DNA of 64,000 bases from Chromatium weissei (GTDB lineage Bacteria > Pseudomonadota > Gammaproteobacteria > Chromatiales > Chromatiaceae). The position numbers and the translations under genes are program-made. Shown in pieces: positions 46,718 to 56,784 of the stretch. Numbering within the stretch: the stretch's first letter is position 1; each line of letters starts with the position of its first letter. The notes beneath the pieces are model-generated. The model was not told the origin of the DNA, did no database searches, and worked only from the letters and a program-made list of their open reading frames with translations. The stretch is from positions 186,001 to 250,000 of the forward strand of contig NZ_NRRR01000001.1 in NCBI RefSeq assembly GCF_016583765.1, in the 5' to 3' direction.

Positions 46718-49309
46718 TCAGGCACTCTGCAGAACGCGAACAAAAACCAATTGCCCATTCTTCACATCGATTTCAATGCGATCATTAGGTGCAAACTTGC
46801 CGGATAAAATCTCCTGCGCCAATGGATTTTCCACCTGCGCTCGAATTGCCCGTTTTAATGGACGTGCGCCATAAACCGGATCAAATCCCGCTGCACCCAA
46901 ATGATCAAGTGCCGCATCGTTGACCATAAGATGCAAATCGCGTTCTGCCAATCGCTGCTGTAAAAACGCAATTTGAATACGCGCAATGGCGCGAATTTGC
47001 GCGGCTTGCAACGAATGAAAAACCACGATTTCATCGAGTCGATTGATGAATTCAGGGCGAAATGCGTGGCGCACTTCATCCATCACCGCATCTTTCATTG
47101 CTGCATAATTCGCTTCACCGCTTTGCTGTTGAATAATGCTGGAGCCGAGATTGGAAGTCATCACAATCACTGCATTGCGAAAATCAACAGTGCGTCCCTG
47201 TCCATCAGTTAAACGCCCATCATCAAGCACTTGCAGCAATATATTGAATACGTCGGGATGCGCTTTTTCGACTTCATCCAACAGAATTAAACTGTAGGGT
47301 CGCCGCCGAATCGCTTCAGTTAAATAACCACCTTCTTCATAGCCGACATAACCGGGTGGCGCACCAATTAACCGAGCAACAGAATGCCGTTCCATGAATT
47401 CCGACATGTCAATTCGCACCATGGCTTCATCGGTATCAAATAAAAATGCAGCCAGTGCTTTACACAATTCGGTTTTACCGACACCAGTTGGGCCTAAAAA
47501 GAGGAATGAACCAATTGGACGTGCCGAATCAGATAATCCCGCTCGTGACCGTCGCACGGCATCACTCACTGCTTGCACAGCTTCCATTTGCCCAACCACG
47601 CGCTGCGTTAATTCGCTTTCCATTCGTAGCAATTTATCGCGTTCGCCTTCAAGCATTCGTGAGACCGGAATACCCGTCCATTTCGAGACGATTTCGGCAA
47701 TTTCTTCTTCGGTGACGCGAGTGCGTAAAAGCCGATGTTCGTTCGGTGTTGGCGTATTCGCCGCAGTCAATTGCTTTTCCAATTCTGGAATGCGGCCATA
47801 TTGCAATTCAGACATACGCGTCCAATCGCCAGCACGTCGCGCCGTTTCCATTTCTAAACGCACGCGATCTAATGCTTCTTTAATATGCGCCGTGCCTTGA
47901 CTGGCGGCTTTCTCTGCTTTCCAAATCTCATTGAGATCAGCAAATTCACGTTCCAACCGTTCAATTTGATCTTTCAAGTCAGCCAGCCGTTTACGCGAAG
48001 CATCGTCTTTCTCTTTTTTCACTGCCTCGCGTTCAATTTTGAGCTGAATTAAACGCCGATTTAATCGATCCATTTCTTCCGGCATGGAGTCAATTTCCAT
48101 GCGAATTTGCGCTGCCGCTTCATCAATTAAGTCAATGGCTTTATCGGGCAATTGTCGATCTGCAATATAACGATGTGATAGCGTTGCAGCGGCAACAATT
48201 GCTGGATCAGTAATTTCTACTGCATGATGCACTTCATAACGCTCTTTTAATCCACGCAGAATGGCAATGGTGTCTTCAACATTTGGCGCATCCACCAATA
48301 CTTTTTGAAAGCGCCGTTCTAATGCCGCGTCCTTTTCAACGTATTTGCGGTATTCATCTAACGTGGTTGCGCCGACACAATGCAATTCGCCTCGCGCCAG
48401 CGCCGGTTTCAACATGTTGCCGGCATCCATCGCGCCCTCGGCTTTACCCGCGCCGACCATCGTGTGCAATTCATCAATGAAAAGAATGATTTGCCCTTCT
48501 TGACGGGCGATGTCGTTGAGCACTGCTTTGAGCCGTTCTTCAAATTCGCCACGAAACTTCGCGCCTGCAATCAATGCGGCCATATCGAGTGATAACAGGC
48601 GCTTGGTTTTGAGACTTTCCGGCACTTCGCCGTTGATGATGCGTTGCGCCAAACCCTCAACGATGGCGCTTTTGCCGACACCGGGCAGACCGATTAACAC
48701 CGGATTGTTTTTGGTGCGTCGCTGCAACACCTGAATCGTGCGGCGAATTTCGTCGTCACGTCCGATCACGGGATCGAGTTTGCCCTGCTCGGCGCGTTCG
48801 GTGAGATCAATGGTGTATTTTTGCAACGCCTGTCGTTGATCCTCCGCATTGGAATCGTTGACGGCTTGTTGACCGCCGCGCACCTCCGTAATTGCCTTTT
48901 CTAACGCCGTTTTATTCGCGCCAGCTTCACGCAACGCCGTGCCCAATGCGCCTTTGTCTTCGAGCGCCGCCAGCACAAATAGCTCCGATGAAATGTATTG
49001 ATCGTTGCGTTGCTGCGCGAGTTTGTCGGTCATATTCAGCAAGCGATTCAAATCGTTACTGAGATGCACATCACCGCCAGCATTCTGCACCGTGGCCAGC
49101 CGTTCCAGCGCCGCACCGAGTGTTGAACGCAGCCGACTGGCGTTGACATCAGCGCGAGTCAACAGATGACGAATGCTGCCGCCCGTTTGATCGAGCAGCG
49201 CAATCATGAGATGCAGCGGTTCGATGAATTGATGATCGCGCCCCAGCGCCAGACTTTGTGCATCGGCGAGTGCGGCTTGTAATTTCGCGGTTAACTTATC
49301 CTGTCTCAT
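46718..49309 (-). CDS. clpB: ATP-dependent disaggregase ClpB
   Basis: Hsp100 chaperone that works with DnaK to pull proteins out of aggregates. The 863 residues follow the standard plan: two N-terminal Clp repeats (to about 145), first AAA+ domain with Walker [17 protein letters not shown] and Walker [14 protein letters not shown], the long middle coiled coil (about 405-525), a second AAA+ domain with [18 protein letters not shown] and [16 protein letters not shown], and a C-terminal domain. No tripeptide for ClpP docking, as expected for ClpB. A sequence resembling a heat-shock sigma factor promoter lies upstream (49346-49374). Confidence 0.98.
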   Translation of the reverse strand: MRQDKLTAKLQAALADAQSLALGRDHQFIEPLHLMIALLDQTGGSIRHLLTRADVNASRLRSTLGAALERLATVQNAGGDVHLSNDLNRLLNMTDKLAQQRNDQYISSELFVLAALEDKGALGTALREAGANKTALEKAITEVRGGQQAVNDSNAEDQRQALQKYTIDLTERAEQGKLDPVIGRDDEIRRTIQVLQRRTKNNPVLIGLPGVGKSAIVEGLAQRIINGEVPESLKTKRLLSLDMAALIAGAKFRGEFEERLKAVLNDIARQEGQIILFIDELHTMVGAGKAEGAMDAGNMLKPALARGELHCVGATTLDEYRKYVEKDAALERRFQKVLVDAPNVEDTIAILRGLKERYEVHHAVEITDPAIVAAATLSHRYIADRQLPDKAIDLIDEAAAQIRMEIDSMPEEMDRLNRRLIQLKIEREAVKKEKDDASRKRLADLKDQIERLEREFADLNEIWKAEKAASQGTAHIKEALDRVRLEMETARRAGDWTRMSELQYGRIPELEKQLTAANTPTPNEHRLLRTRVTEEEIAEIVSKWTGIPVSRMLEGERDKLLRMESELTQRVVGQMEAVQAVSDAVRRSRAGLSDSARPIGSFLFLGPTGVGKTELCKALAAFLFDTDEAMVRIDMSEFMERHSVARLIGAPPGYVGYEEGGYLTEAIRRRPYSLILLDEVEKAHPDVFNILLQVLDDGRLTDGQGRTVDFRNAVIVMTSNLGSSIIQQQSGEANYAAMKDAVMDEVRHAFRPEFINRLDEIVVFHSLQAAQIRAIARIQIAFLQQRLAERDLHLMVNDAALDHLGAAGFDPVYGARPLKRAIRAQVENPLAQEILSGKFAPNDRIEIDVKNGQLVFVRVLQSA

Positions 49310-49637
49310 GTCGTTAACTTCATTAGATTCCGAAGATTGGCGCTGATTTGGGGAATGCGGCTGGCGGAATCAAGCAGTGCAAACGCGGTTTTTCGCACCA
49401 GCCAGCACCACCGATTCCGCTATCATGCGTTTCACTTATCGACCGAATGTCGAACCGCACAGTGACCGTTTGGGTAGAAATAAGTTGCGATTAAGACCAC
49501 ATGTCGCAGAAATAAATAATTCCTTGCTATTTTACCAATGTGCTAGATTTAGAACGTCAGTTGCGGAAATTTTGCAACAAAATTGTTGGCTTTCGTTGCG
49601 TCATCGCAACGATTGAATGATTAGCCGGAGAACTTCG
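49310..49637. other. intergenic region between clpB and a small hypothetical gene
   Basis: These 328 bases separate divergent genes. On the leftward side lies the heat-shock-type promoter of clpB. Reading frames on both strands here are short, lack ribosome binding sites and resemble nothing I know. Nothing else was recognised. Confidence 0.5.
49346..49374 (-). promoter_or_regulatory. sigma-32-type promoter of clpB
   Basis: On the leftward strand CTTGATT is followed after 14 bases by CCCCAAAT. The E. coli heat-shock consensus is CTTGAAA, 11-16 bases, CCCCATnT, so only two positions differ notably. It lies 37-65 bases upstream of the clpB start, a suitable distance. Confidence 0.7.
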
Positions 49638-49847
49638 ATGAGCACTAAACAATCGCAAGCCATTTGGGAACTGTGTCGACAAGGATTTCAACGCACTGCG
49701 AATGAAGCAGCACGCTGCTGGCGTAACGGTCAACGCTTTCAAACTCACGATATTGCAGTTGCACACTCGCTTGAAAACCTGATCGATCAATGTAACTGGG
49801 AAATTGAAAAAACACCCAGCAACCTTTTAATTTCACGAGATTTTTAA
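49638..49847 (+). CDS. small hypothetical protein
   Basis: A 69-residue frame with GGAGA eight bases before its ATG, ending 13 bases before lgt. The product (TKQSQAIWELCRQGFQRTANEA, then WRNGQRFQTHDIAVAHSLENL) is hydrophilic and predicted helical with no membrane segment. I do not recognise the family. The good ribosome binding site and tight spacing to lgt argue for a real gene; a reading frame on the opposite strand over the same bases looks like its shadow. Confidence 0.5.
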   Translation: MSTKQSQAIWELCRQGFQRTANEAARCWRNGQRFQTHDIAVAHSLENLIDQCNWEIEKTPSNLLISRDF

Positions 49848-49859
49848 GTCACGCAAGCC

Positions 49860-50684
49860 ATGTTGACCTATCCTGATCTTGATCCCGTTGTCGTCGCCGT
49901 CGGTCCGTTAAAGGTGCACTGGTACGGCCTAATGTATCTTTTTGGCTTCAGTGTGGCGTGGATGCTCGCTCGCTGGCGCGGCACTCGCGTCGGCTGGTCG
50001 AGCGAGCACGTGGACGATCTCATTTTTTACGGCGTGATCGGCACCATCATCGGTGGACGTTTGGGCTACATGCTGTTTTATGGATTTGACCAGATTCTCG
50101 ACAACCCGTTGAATCTCTTCAAAGTTTGGGAAGGCGGAATGTCTTTTCACGGTGGACTGATTGGCGTGCTGCTGGCAATTTGGTTTTTTGCCCGCCGTCA
50201 ACGGCTGCACTTCTTTCAAGTCGCTGATTTTGTTGCGCCATTGGTTCCACCCGGTCTATTTGCCGGACGTTTAGGCAATTTCATCAATGGCGAACTGTGG
50301 GGACAACGTACTGATTTACCTTGGGGAATGCGTCTGCCATGCGCACAATTTCCGCTGCAATGCGCCGATCAACCAGCGACCGCGTTCTGGAGTCCGCCGG
50401 TGCATCCGTCGCAACTGTACGAAGCGGCGTTAGAAGGCATCGCGCTGCTGCTCATTCTGTGGCTTTTTTCTAACAAACCGCGCCCAATGATGGCAGTTTC
50501 TGGTGTGTTTTTAATCGGTTACGGATTTTTCCGCTGTGTGGTGGAATTCGTACGGCTACCAGATGCACACATCGGTTATCTGGCATTTGACTGGTTAACG
50601 ATGGGGCAATTGCTCACATTGCCGATGATTTTGAGCGGAGCGTTATTACTGATGTTGGCGTACCGTCGCCGCGTTATTTCCTGA
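49860..50684 (+). CDS. lgt: prolipoprotein diacylglyceryl transferase
   Basis: Inner-membrane enzyme that attaches diacylglycerol to the lipobox cysteine of prelipoproteins. The 274-residue protein has seven hydrophobic segments, the N-terminal [17 protein letters not shown] with the family His, [10 protein letters not shown], the [11 protein letters not shown] segment, and the Lgt signature [13 protein letters not shown] with its essential Arg and Asn. A family-typical [12 protein letters not shown] follows near residue 183. Length is normal (about 290). Followed by the convergent RDD gene, with a CGGCGGT/ACCGCCG stem between the stops at 50702-50723. Confidence 0.97.
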   Translation: MLTYPDLDPVVVAVGPLKVHWYGLMYLFGFSVAWMLARWRGTRVGWSSEHVDDLIFYGVIGTIIGGRLGYMLFYGFDQILDNPLNLFKVWEGGMSFHGGLIGVLLAIWFFARRQRLHFFQVADFVAPLVPPGLFAGRLGNFINGELWGQRTDLPWGMRLPCAQFPLQCADQPATAFWSPPVHPSQLYEAALEGIALLLILWLFSNKPRPMMAVSGVFLIGYGFFRCVVEFVRLPDAHIGYLAFDWLTMGQLLTLPMILSGALLLMLAYRRRVIS

Positions 50685-50701
50685 TTTTTCCTGCACTTAA
50701 A

Positions 50702-50723
50702 CGGCGGTGTCCTGCAACCGCCG
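50702..50723. terminator. hairpin between convergent lgt and RDD genes
   Basis: CGGCGGT and ACCGCCG form a seven-pair GC-rich stem with an eight-base loop in the 62-base convergent gap. No clear T-run follows on either side, so terminator strength is uncertain. Confidence 0.5.
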
Positions 50724-50746
50724 CGACTACTGTATCAATTCTGCAC

Positions 50747-51199
50747 TTACTGTTTTTGCAACATGACCAATCGTGTGCGCGATTTGCGGTCGTGCCATGC
50801 CAAACCATCACGGTCAAACAGACTCCACCACAGCCCCAGCCCAACCGGCAGCAAGCTGAGAATCGCCCAATCAAAACGCGTCAGCGCACTGCCAAAACGC
50901 AGATTGCTGCCGTCTTCCTGAATCACGCGAAACCGCCACGCCCGCATTCCCAGCGTTTGACCGCCTCGCGTCCAAAAGTAGACGTAGAATGCAGCGACGA
51001 CTGTAATGAGATACAGCCGCAGCAATGCCAATGGCAACATTGATTCATAAATCTTTTCATGCGTCATCACCTCATACGGAATGGACACCAACGCCGTCGC
51101 CAGCATGAGAATGCCGAGTAACAGAATGTTGTCGTAAACCATTGCACCGAGACGGCGAAAAATGGACGGTTGTTTCGCAAGCGTAATATCGAATTGCAT
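50747..51199 (-). CDS. RDD family membrane protein
   Basis: A 150-residue membrane protein starting at the ATG at 51199 (MQFDITLAKQPSIFRRLGAM); a TTG five codons earlier is in frame. The Arg-Asp-Asp signature region is represented by FRRLGAMVYDNILLLG, then a second hydrophobic segment, and FYVYFWTRGGQTLGMRAWRFRVI, typical of the family. Three to four hydrophobic segments. The C-terminal part has SLFDRDGLAWHDRKSRTRLV, also characteristic. RDD proteins are poorly understood; some transport ions. Nothing nearby suggests a specific role. Confidence 0.88.
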   Translation of the reverse strand: MQFDITLAKQPSIFRRLGAMVYDNILLLGILMLATALVSIPYEVMTHEKIYESMLPLALLRLYLITVVAAFYVYFWTRGGQTLGMRAWRFRVIQEDGSNLRFGSALTRFDWAILSLLPVGLGLWWSLFDRDGLAWHDRKSRTRLVMLQKQ

Positions 51200-51253
51200 C
51201 GTGATAATAACCAATGAGTGAATGATAAATGATCGCTTCAGATGGAAGCCGTG

Positions 51254-53845
51254 ATGTTCAAACGAATCGGTATTAAACCACTTTTATTCCGACTATTGCG
51301 ACGGTTGCCGATGCCCTGGATTGCCATTCTCGTTGGATTGCTGGCGGGATTGGCAGTGTGGAGCATTCTCGATCACATTCAGAGTTTTCAGGTTGATAAA
51401 ATCTTTCGGCAAGAGCTTCAAGTGCAACTTGACCTACGCGCACGAGAAAGCCTGATTCGTTTTGATCGTTATCTCTCTGGCTACAGCGCATTAACGCAAT
51501 TACTTGCCAACCATCGCCAACTTTCTAATTACCTCGAAACCGCCACCATCACAACCGAACCACTGCGATATACCAATTCACTTCCACCCTGGTTACCCAA
51601 TTTGTTAATGCGCACCGCATTAGAACTACCGAGCCAAATTTTACTCACTGATTTGAATGGACGCGTACGAGAAATTTTTCAAACCGGCTCCGCACCAGCA
51701 CCAATTGAAATTGCGCATCAAATCGCTGCAAATTTACTTAAACAACACGACGCTCAGGCAATCATCGAACGCATCGCCGATCATTTTTATCTTATTAGCA
51801 GCGCCACAATTGAACATCTAAACGGACATCAGCTCGGCTATTTAATCACGCTGGTACCAATTAATGATCGATTCTTAGCCGCATCTCAACATGGATTAAA
51901 TGTAGAACGCGCCGCTGTTGCATTAGTCGATGAAATAGATCAGCGACTCATTGCCAGCGTTGATGCAACCGCATTACCACCGAGCAGTCAATTGGAGAAT
52001 TGGAATAACACCTATGTCATTACCACGCAATCACTAGATGAATACGCCGGACAGAATTCGCATCCATTATTTGCAACCTTTGTTCCACACAGCGCAGTCG
52101 AAAAAATGTCGCGGCACGTACGTATTTTTGAACGACGGCAGCGTTTAATTGCCGCATTAGTTTTTGTCGTCGTCTTTACTGTAGTCATTTATTTAGTATC
52201 CGCACGATTAAACAAGGTGCTCAAACGCATGACCCGTTTTTCGCAACGGGCATTGGGAATTGCCGAACCCGGATTTGATCGTGATGGCAATCAATTATTG
52301 CTATTAGAAGATTGGATTCGCCATTTCACACAATTGGTATTGACTGCGCGTGAGGAAATGAATCGCAAACATCAAGAAGCAATGCGCGAAAGCGAGGCAC
52401 TAAAAGCGGCAATGATGGAAGCCTCACTTGATGCAATTGTGACGCTAAATCGAGATGGACAGGTCATTGAATTTAATCGCGCCGCCGAGCGATTGTTTAG
52501 CGTAACGCGACAAGAAGCACTCAATGTTTCATTTGCGGAGCGATTTTTACCAAACGTCGCACGCGCCGCATTCAAACGGCTATTGGATCGCTCGCGTCAT
52601 TTACATCGTCAACCGCAGGAACGTTGCGAATTATTGGCACTATTGCCCAATAACATTGAACATCCAGTGGAAATCTCCATCGCTTTAATTGGATTGGATG
52701 ACGAACGATTTTATACGCTTTACATTCATGATATTTCTAGTCGTAAACAAGCCGAACAGGAAATTAAAAGTCTCGCTCGATTTGCCAGTGAAAGCCCAAA
52801 TCCAATTATGCGCGTGACGGCAGAAGGGCTGATTGTATACGCCAATAACGCCAGTCGCCCGCTTCTGCTGGCATGGCAAACCACTGATTCTGCAACGCAT
52901 TTGCCGAGTGAATGGCGCGAAGTCGCCACGCTGGCACTGGGCACTGGTCAACCGCTGGAACGCGAATTTGAAGTTGCCGGGCAATTGTATTCATTATTGT
53001 TTGCACCAATTCGTGATCTTGGTTATATCAATTTATATGCTCGTGATATTACCGCAGTGCGGCGCGCCGAGCAGGAATCGCGTCAGCATCAAGCGGAATT
53101 GGTTCATGTTTGTCGATTAAGTACATTAGGTGAAGTGGCAACTGGAATGGCGCATGAATTGAATCAACCGCTATCGGCAATTGTGAATTATGCCAATGGT
53201 TGTACGCGGCGTTTGCAAGGTGGTTCTGGTCAAATTGAAGAATTGATTGGTGCAATGAATCAAATCACCGCACAAGCGCAACGTGCTAGTGAAATCATTC
53301 GTCGCTTGCGCGCATTGGTTGGTAAAAAACCACCGAGTCGCGCATTGGTTGACTTGAATCAACTTGTGCGTGAAGTGAGAACATTTTTAGAATTTGACAC
53401 CAATCGATTAGGAATTGATATTGATCTGGATTTATTCGTAATCGAAACTATTCCGGTGCGTGTAGATTTAGTACAAATTGAACAGGTATTACTCAATTTA
53501 GTCAGTAATGCACTGGATGCGTTGGAAGAGCGACCAGAAGAACAGCGGCAACTATGTATTCGAACTGAAATACGCGAAGGTTCTGCATGGGTTGTTGTTG
53601 AAGATACCGGATTGGGTATTGCACCTGAGCGGCTGGGAGAATTGTTTAATCCCTTTGTTACCACCAAAGATACCGGAATGGGCATGGGATTAGCTATTAG
53701 CCAAACCATTATTGATAACCATGAAGGTAAAATCTGGGCAGAATCTGAATTGGGACGCGGAGCCGCATTTTATGTCACTCTGCCACTGGCAACGACAGCA
53801 CAATCAATCATCGAATTAACAGATAGCGAAACAGGCGAAAGATAA
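51254..53845 (+). CDS. PAS-containing sensor histidine kinase (FixL/DctB-type core)
   Basis: An 863-residue membrane kinase. I take the ATG at 51254, which has GGAAG five bases ahead, over the ATG at 51242. A first membrane helix (about 20-38), a periplasmic domain of about 230 residues, a second helix (about 300-320), and two PAS-like domains (ASLDAIVTLNRDGQVIEFN and ESPNPIMRVTAEGLIVYAN) precede the kinase core: GEVATGMAHELNQPLSAI with the phospho-accepting His near residue 634, NLVSNALDAL (N box), VEDTGLGI and GMGMGLAIS. It lacks a receiver domain. Followed by a periplasmic binding protein and a hybrid kinase; no DNA-binding response regulator is next to it. Confidence 0.92.
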   Translation: MFKRIGIKPLLFRLLRRLPMPWIAILVGLLAGLAVWSILDHIQSFQVDKIFRQELQVQLDLRARESLIRFDRYLSGYSALTQLLANHRQLSNYLETATITTEPLRYTNSLPPWLPNLLMRTALELPSQILLTDLNGRVREIFQTGSAPAPIEIAHQIAANLLKQHDAQAIIERIADHFYLISSATIEHLNGHQLGYLITLVPINDRFLAASQHGLNVERAAVALVDEIDQRLIASVDATALPPSSQLENWNNTYVITTQSLDEYAGQNSHPLFATFVPHSAVEKMSRHVRIFERRQRLIAALVFVVVFTVVIYLVSARLNKVLKRMTRFSQRALGIAEPGFDRDGNQLLLLEDWIRHFTQLVLTAREEMNRKHQEAMRESEALKAAMMEASLDAIVTLNRDGQVIEFNRAAERLFSVTRQEALNVSFAERFLPNVARAAFKRLLDRSRHLHRQPQERCELLALLPNNIEHPVEISIALIGLDDERFYTLYIHDISSRKQAEQEIKSLARFASESPNPIMRVTAEGLIVYANNASRPLLLAWQTTDSATHLPSEWREVATLALGTGQPLEREFEVAGQLYSLLFAPIRDLGYINLYARDITAVRRAEQESRQHQAELVHVCRLSTLGEVATGMAHELNQPLSAIVNYANGCTRRLQGGSGQIEELIGAMNQITAQAQRASEIIRRLRALVGKKPPSRALVDLNQLVREVRTFLEFDTNRLGIDIDLDLFVIETIPVRVDLVQIEQVLLNLVSNALDALEERPEEQRQLCIRTEIREGSAWVVVEDTGLGIAPERLGELFNPFVTTKDTGMGMGLAISQTIIDNHEGKIWAESELGRGAAFYVTLPLATTAQSIIELTDSETGER

Positions 53846-53935
53846 ATCACCTGCAATTCACAGTATCAGACTCACGCATGATTAAGATACGGCAATGAAA
53901 TACGCATCACATTTATTCAAAGAGGACACACCATC

Positions 53936-54724
53936 ATGGCTTTATTAAAACATTGCGTTGCATTAGTTATCACCACTATTTTTGCTGTCAATCCAGTATT
54001 TGCGCAGAATAAATCAGCAGAATTGCTCCTTTATTGCGGTATTACAATGGTGCGACCAATGACCGAAATTGCCCAGCAATTTGAGCAGCAAGAAAAGGTC
54101 AAAATCACTATTGCACAAGGCGGTTCAGAAGACCTTTATCAATCCGCAAAAAAAAGCGGTGTCGGCGAATGGTATTTGCCCGGAGAACCGAGTTACCGCG
54201 ATAAACATCAGGCAGAAGGTTTACTCGGTGATGCTGTAACAGTGGGCTATAACCAAATGGCGTTAATGGTACAAAAAGGGAATCCAAAACAAATTAAAGC
54301 GGATCCGCATGAACTATTACGCAAAGATGTGATTGCAATTATTGGTAATGCAGAATCCGGTAGCGTTGGTCAGGAATCCAAAATGATTTTGGAAAAACTT
54401 GGTATTTATTCAAAAGTGATTCGCGCTGCCGCTTTTCTTGCTCCGGATTCGCGTAGCCTATTAAATGCGATGAAAAAACAGGAAGCAGATGTGACATTAA
54501 GTTGGCGCGCAACCGGCTATTTTCCAGATAATGCTGCGGTGCTCGATGTCATTGATCTTGACTCCGATTTAGCAAAACCGCAGGCACTGTTACTCATTCA
54601 ATTGAAGAGTGCAAAACTGCCTGAATTAGCGCAGCGTTTTATGCGTTTTACTGCCAGTTCTACCGGTCAAGCGATTTTTCGCAAACACGGTTTTCTTGAT
54701 AATCAAATGCACACTAATCCTTAA
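53936..54724 (+). CDS. periplasmic substrate-binding protein (ModA/SBP type)
   Basis: A 262-residue exported protein: signal peptide MALLKHCVALVITTIFAVNPVFA, then a bilobed binding-protein pattern with LLLYCGITMVRPMTEIAQQFEQQ at the start, QGGSEDLYQSAKKSG, VGYNQMALMVQKGNP, and a second-lobe segment RKDVIAIIGNAESGSVGQESK, resembling molybdate- and sulfate-binding-like proteins. AGAGGA precedes the ATG. No permease or ATPase gene adjoins it; instead it sits between two sensor kinases, seven bases before the hybrid kinase. I infer that it delivers a ligand signal to one of them, as TorT does for TorS. The ligand is unknown. Confidence 0.82.
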   Translation: MALLKHCVALVITTIFAVNPVFAQNKSAELLLYCGITMVRPMTEIAQQFEQQEKVKITIAQGGSEDLYQSAKKSGVGEWYLPGEPSYRDKHQAEGLLGDAVTVGYNQMALMVQKGNPKQIKADPHELLRKDVIAIIGNAESGSVGQESKMILEKLGIYSKVIRAAAFLAPDSRSLLNAMKKQEADVTLSWRATGYFPDNAAVLDVIDLDSDLAKPQALLLIQLKSAKLPELAQRFMRFTASSTGQAIFRKHGFLDNQMHTNP

Positions 54725-54730
54725 TTTGCG

Positions 54731-56728
54731 ATGAATGCCATCATGGAGCAATTTAGTCGGGACGGCACAACGCAAATACCAGTGGTTAATTTGAAAACTA
54801 CTAGTACATCAACGCGATGGCTGTTTAGCCTATTCATTTTATGCCTCGCATTATTAGTTGGATTACGCATACTGTTTGCAAATCTTCAAGCGGAATTAAG
54901 CGCCCACAGTGCTAACGAACAGGCGCGATTATTCATTGGTGAAGAAATTGTACGCAGCATTCATGGAATTGAAAAAGACCTCTATCGCATGGCATCAACG
55001 CCAAATTTAGTGGGGCTTAAACGCGTCAATCGTGCAATTGATGAGCAATTGAATAAGTTGAAGCATGATTTAATTGTGCTCAAGAATGGCGGTGTCGTGG
55101 TGCAACGCGTACAGCTTAATTTAGATGGACGTGATGAGATGATTCGTGAAGCGACTTATCGTCCGAATCATGGTCAACAACGACATGTCATGGAGTTAAT
55201 TGAAATTGCACCATTGCTTGAACAATTAACGGTCAAGATCGCAGAATTGGAAGGTATGTTGGTTAAAAGCTGGAAAGCGCAGGAAAACGAAGATCGCCAA
55301 AGTTTTTTTGATTTGCACTTTGAAATTGATGTATTCCTAAAACACATTCCACCGTATTTTGAACGATTAGATGAAAATGCCAATCGTTTATTTTTTGATA
55401 GTAGTGAGCGACTGCGCGAATTGGAAATAGCGTTGCAGTTACAAAGTGAACGGTTGAAATGGGTTGAATGGTCGCTGGTGTTATTGGTGGTGCTATTAAC
55501 CAGTTTAGCCAGTTGGTTATTTGCGAAGCGAATTAATCAAGCCAATCGTCAGCTTGCAGATGCGCTTGAAGAAATGCGTCATGCGAAGAATGCTGCTGAA
55601 CGCGCCAGTCGGGCAAAATCAGAATTTGTTTCACGCATGAGTCACGAATTGCGTACACCATTAAATGCAATTATTGGATTTGCGGAATTATTGGAAGCAG
55701 AACCCTTATCATTATCGCATAAAAACTATGTGAGTCTGATTGGTAATTCTGGTAAGCATTTAATGGAATTAATTAATGCAGTGTTGGATCACGCAAAAAT
55801 TGAAGCAGGTGGATTAACGTTAGAAAAAATCGCTTTTAATCTTCATGCTGCTATTGAATCGGTGAAAACTATCGTTGGAGATCGAGCACACAGCAAAGGT
55901 CTTGATTTTGTAGCAAATATCGATCCGACTTTGGCACATTTTGTCATTGGTGATCCAACGCGATTGCGGCAAGTTCTCATTAATTTATTAGTTAATGCTG
56001 TGAAATTTACCGAGCAGGGTGCAGTGACATTGTGTATTGCGCCAATGGGAACGCAAATTGTGTTTAGTGTCCGCGATTCTGGTATTGGAATGGAATCAGC
56101 AGTATTGGCGCGTTTGTTTAAGCCTTTTAGTCAGGCGGATGATTCAATTACGCGGCAATATGGTGGAACTGGATTGGGTCTTTTAATTTCAAAAGAACTC
56201 ATTGAAGCAATGGGCGGTGAAATTGATGTGGAAAGCCATCCCGGTGTTGGCAGTGTATTTCGATTTTGGTTGCCATTACCTCCGGCACCAGAAATACCAG
56301 TGGTTGTTAAGACTGAATTGCAACCAATTAAACAACAGGATTTAGTGGATTTAGTTGGCGGTCGTGTATTATTGGTTGATGATAATTTAGTTAATCAAAA
56401 ACTTGCTGGTGCAATGCTCAATCGCCTTGGTTTACTTCACGATTTTGCTGACAACGGCGTGATTGCATTGAAGCGCGTAGCGAATGAGAACTATGCGTTG
56501 GTGTTAATGGATATGGAAATGCCAGAAATGGATGGAGTGACCGCAACATTGCATCTTCGTGCGCGTGAAACTGAGAATGGAAGTGGACATATTCCGGTTA
56601 TTGCAATGACTGCAAATGCAATGCAGGAAGATCGTGAACGGTGTTTTGCTGCCGGAATGGATGGTTATGTTTCTAAACCGGTGCGCTTGAGTACTTTGGA
56701 AGCGGAAATACGCCGTTTATTTACATAA
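54731..56728 (+). CDS. hybrid sensor histidine kinase with receiver domain
   Basis: A 665-residue membrane kinase. Two hydrophobic helices (about 30-50 and 247-265) enclose a helical periplasmic domain rich in Glu, Leu and Lys, like the four-helix sensor domains of TorS-type kinases. The cytoplasmic part has a short linker, HisKA with FVSRMSHELRTPLNAIIGF (His305), an ATPase domain (NLLVNAVKFTEQG, VRDSGIGM, GGTGLGLLIS) and a C-terminal receiver with phospho-acceptor Asp594 in LVLMDMEMPEMDG. No HPt domain is present. It follows the binding-protein gene after six bases, suggesting a sensor-ligand pair. Confidence 0.92.
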   Translation: MNAIMEQFSRDGTTQIPVVNLKTTSTSTRWLFSLFILCLALLVGLRILFANLQAELSAHSANEQARLFIGEEIVRSIHGIEKDLYRMASTPNLVGLKRVNRAIDEQLNKLKHDLIVLKNGGVVVQRVQLNLDGRDEMIREATYRPNHGQQRHVMELIEIAPLLEQLTVKIAELEGMLVKSWKAQENEDRQSFFDLHFEIDVFLKHIPPYFERLDENANRLFFDSSERLRELEIALQLQSERLKWVEWSLVLLVVLLTSLASWLFAKRINQANRQLADALEEMRHAKNAAERASRAKSEFVSRMSHELRTPLNAIIGFAELLEAEPLSLSHKNYVSLIGNSGKHLMELINAVLDHAKIEAGGLTLEKIAFNLHAAIESVKTIVGDRAHSKGLDFVANIDPTLAHFVIGDPTRLRQVLINLLVNAVKFTEQGAVTLCIAPMGTQIVFSVRDSGIGMESAVLARLFKPFSQADDSITRQYGGTGLGLLISKELIEAMGGEIDVESHPGVGSVFRFWLPLPPAPEIPVVVKTELQPIKQQDLVDLVGGRVLLVDDNLVNQKLAGAMLNRLGLLHDFADNGVIALKRVANENYALVLMDMEMPEMDGVTATLHLRARETENGSGHIPVIAMTANAMQEDRERCFAAGMDGYVSKPVRLSTLEAEIRRLFT

Positions 56729-56733
56729 ATAAG

Positions 56734-56774
56734 TTTTCGCTCTCTTTTATTAAAAGGCTAAAAAAGAGCGAAAA
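56734..56774. terminator. bidirectional terminator between the hybrid kinase and crtU-like genes
   Basis: TTTTCGCTCT (56734-56743) and AGAGCGAAAA (56765-56774) are perfect inverted arms in the convergent gap, with a smaller CTTTT/AAAAG pair inside. T- and A-runs flank the stem on both sides. Confidence 0.75.
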
Positions 56775-56784
56775 GATTCTAAAG

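Noticed and set aside
49557..49790. 77-codon leftward frame opposite the small hypothetical gene
   Set aside because: The rightward frame over the same bases has GGAGA at the right spacing; this one has none.
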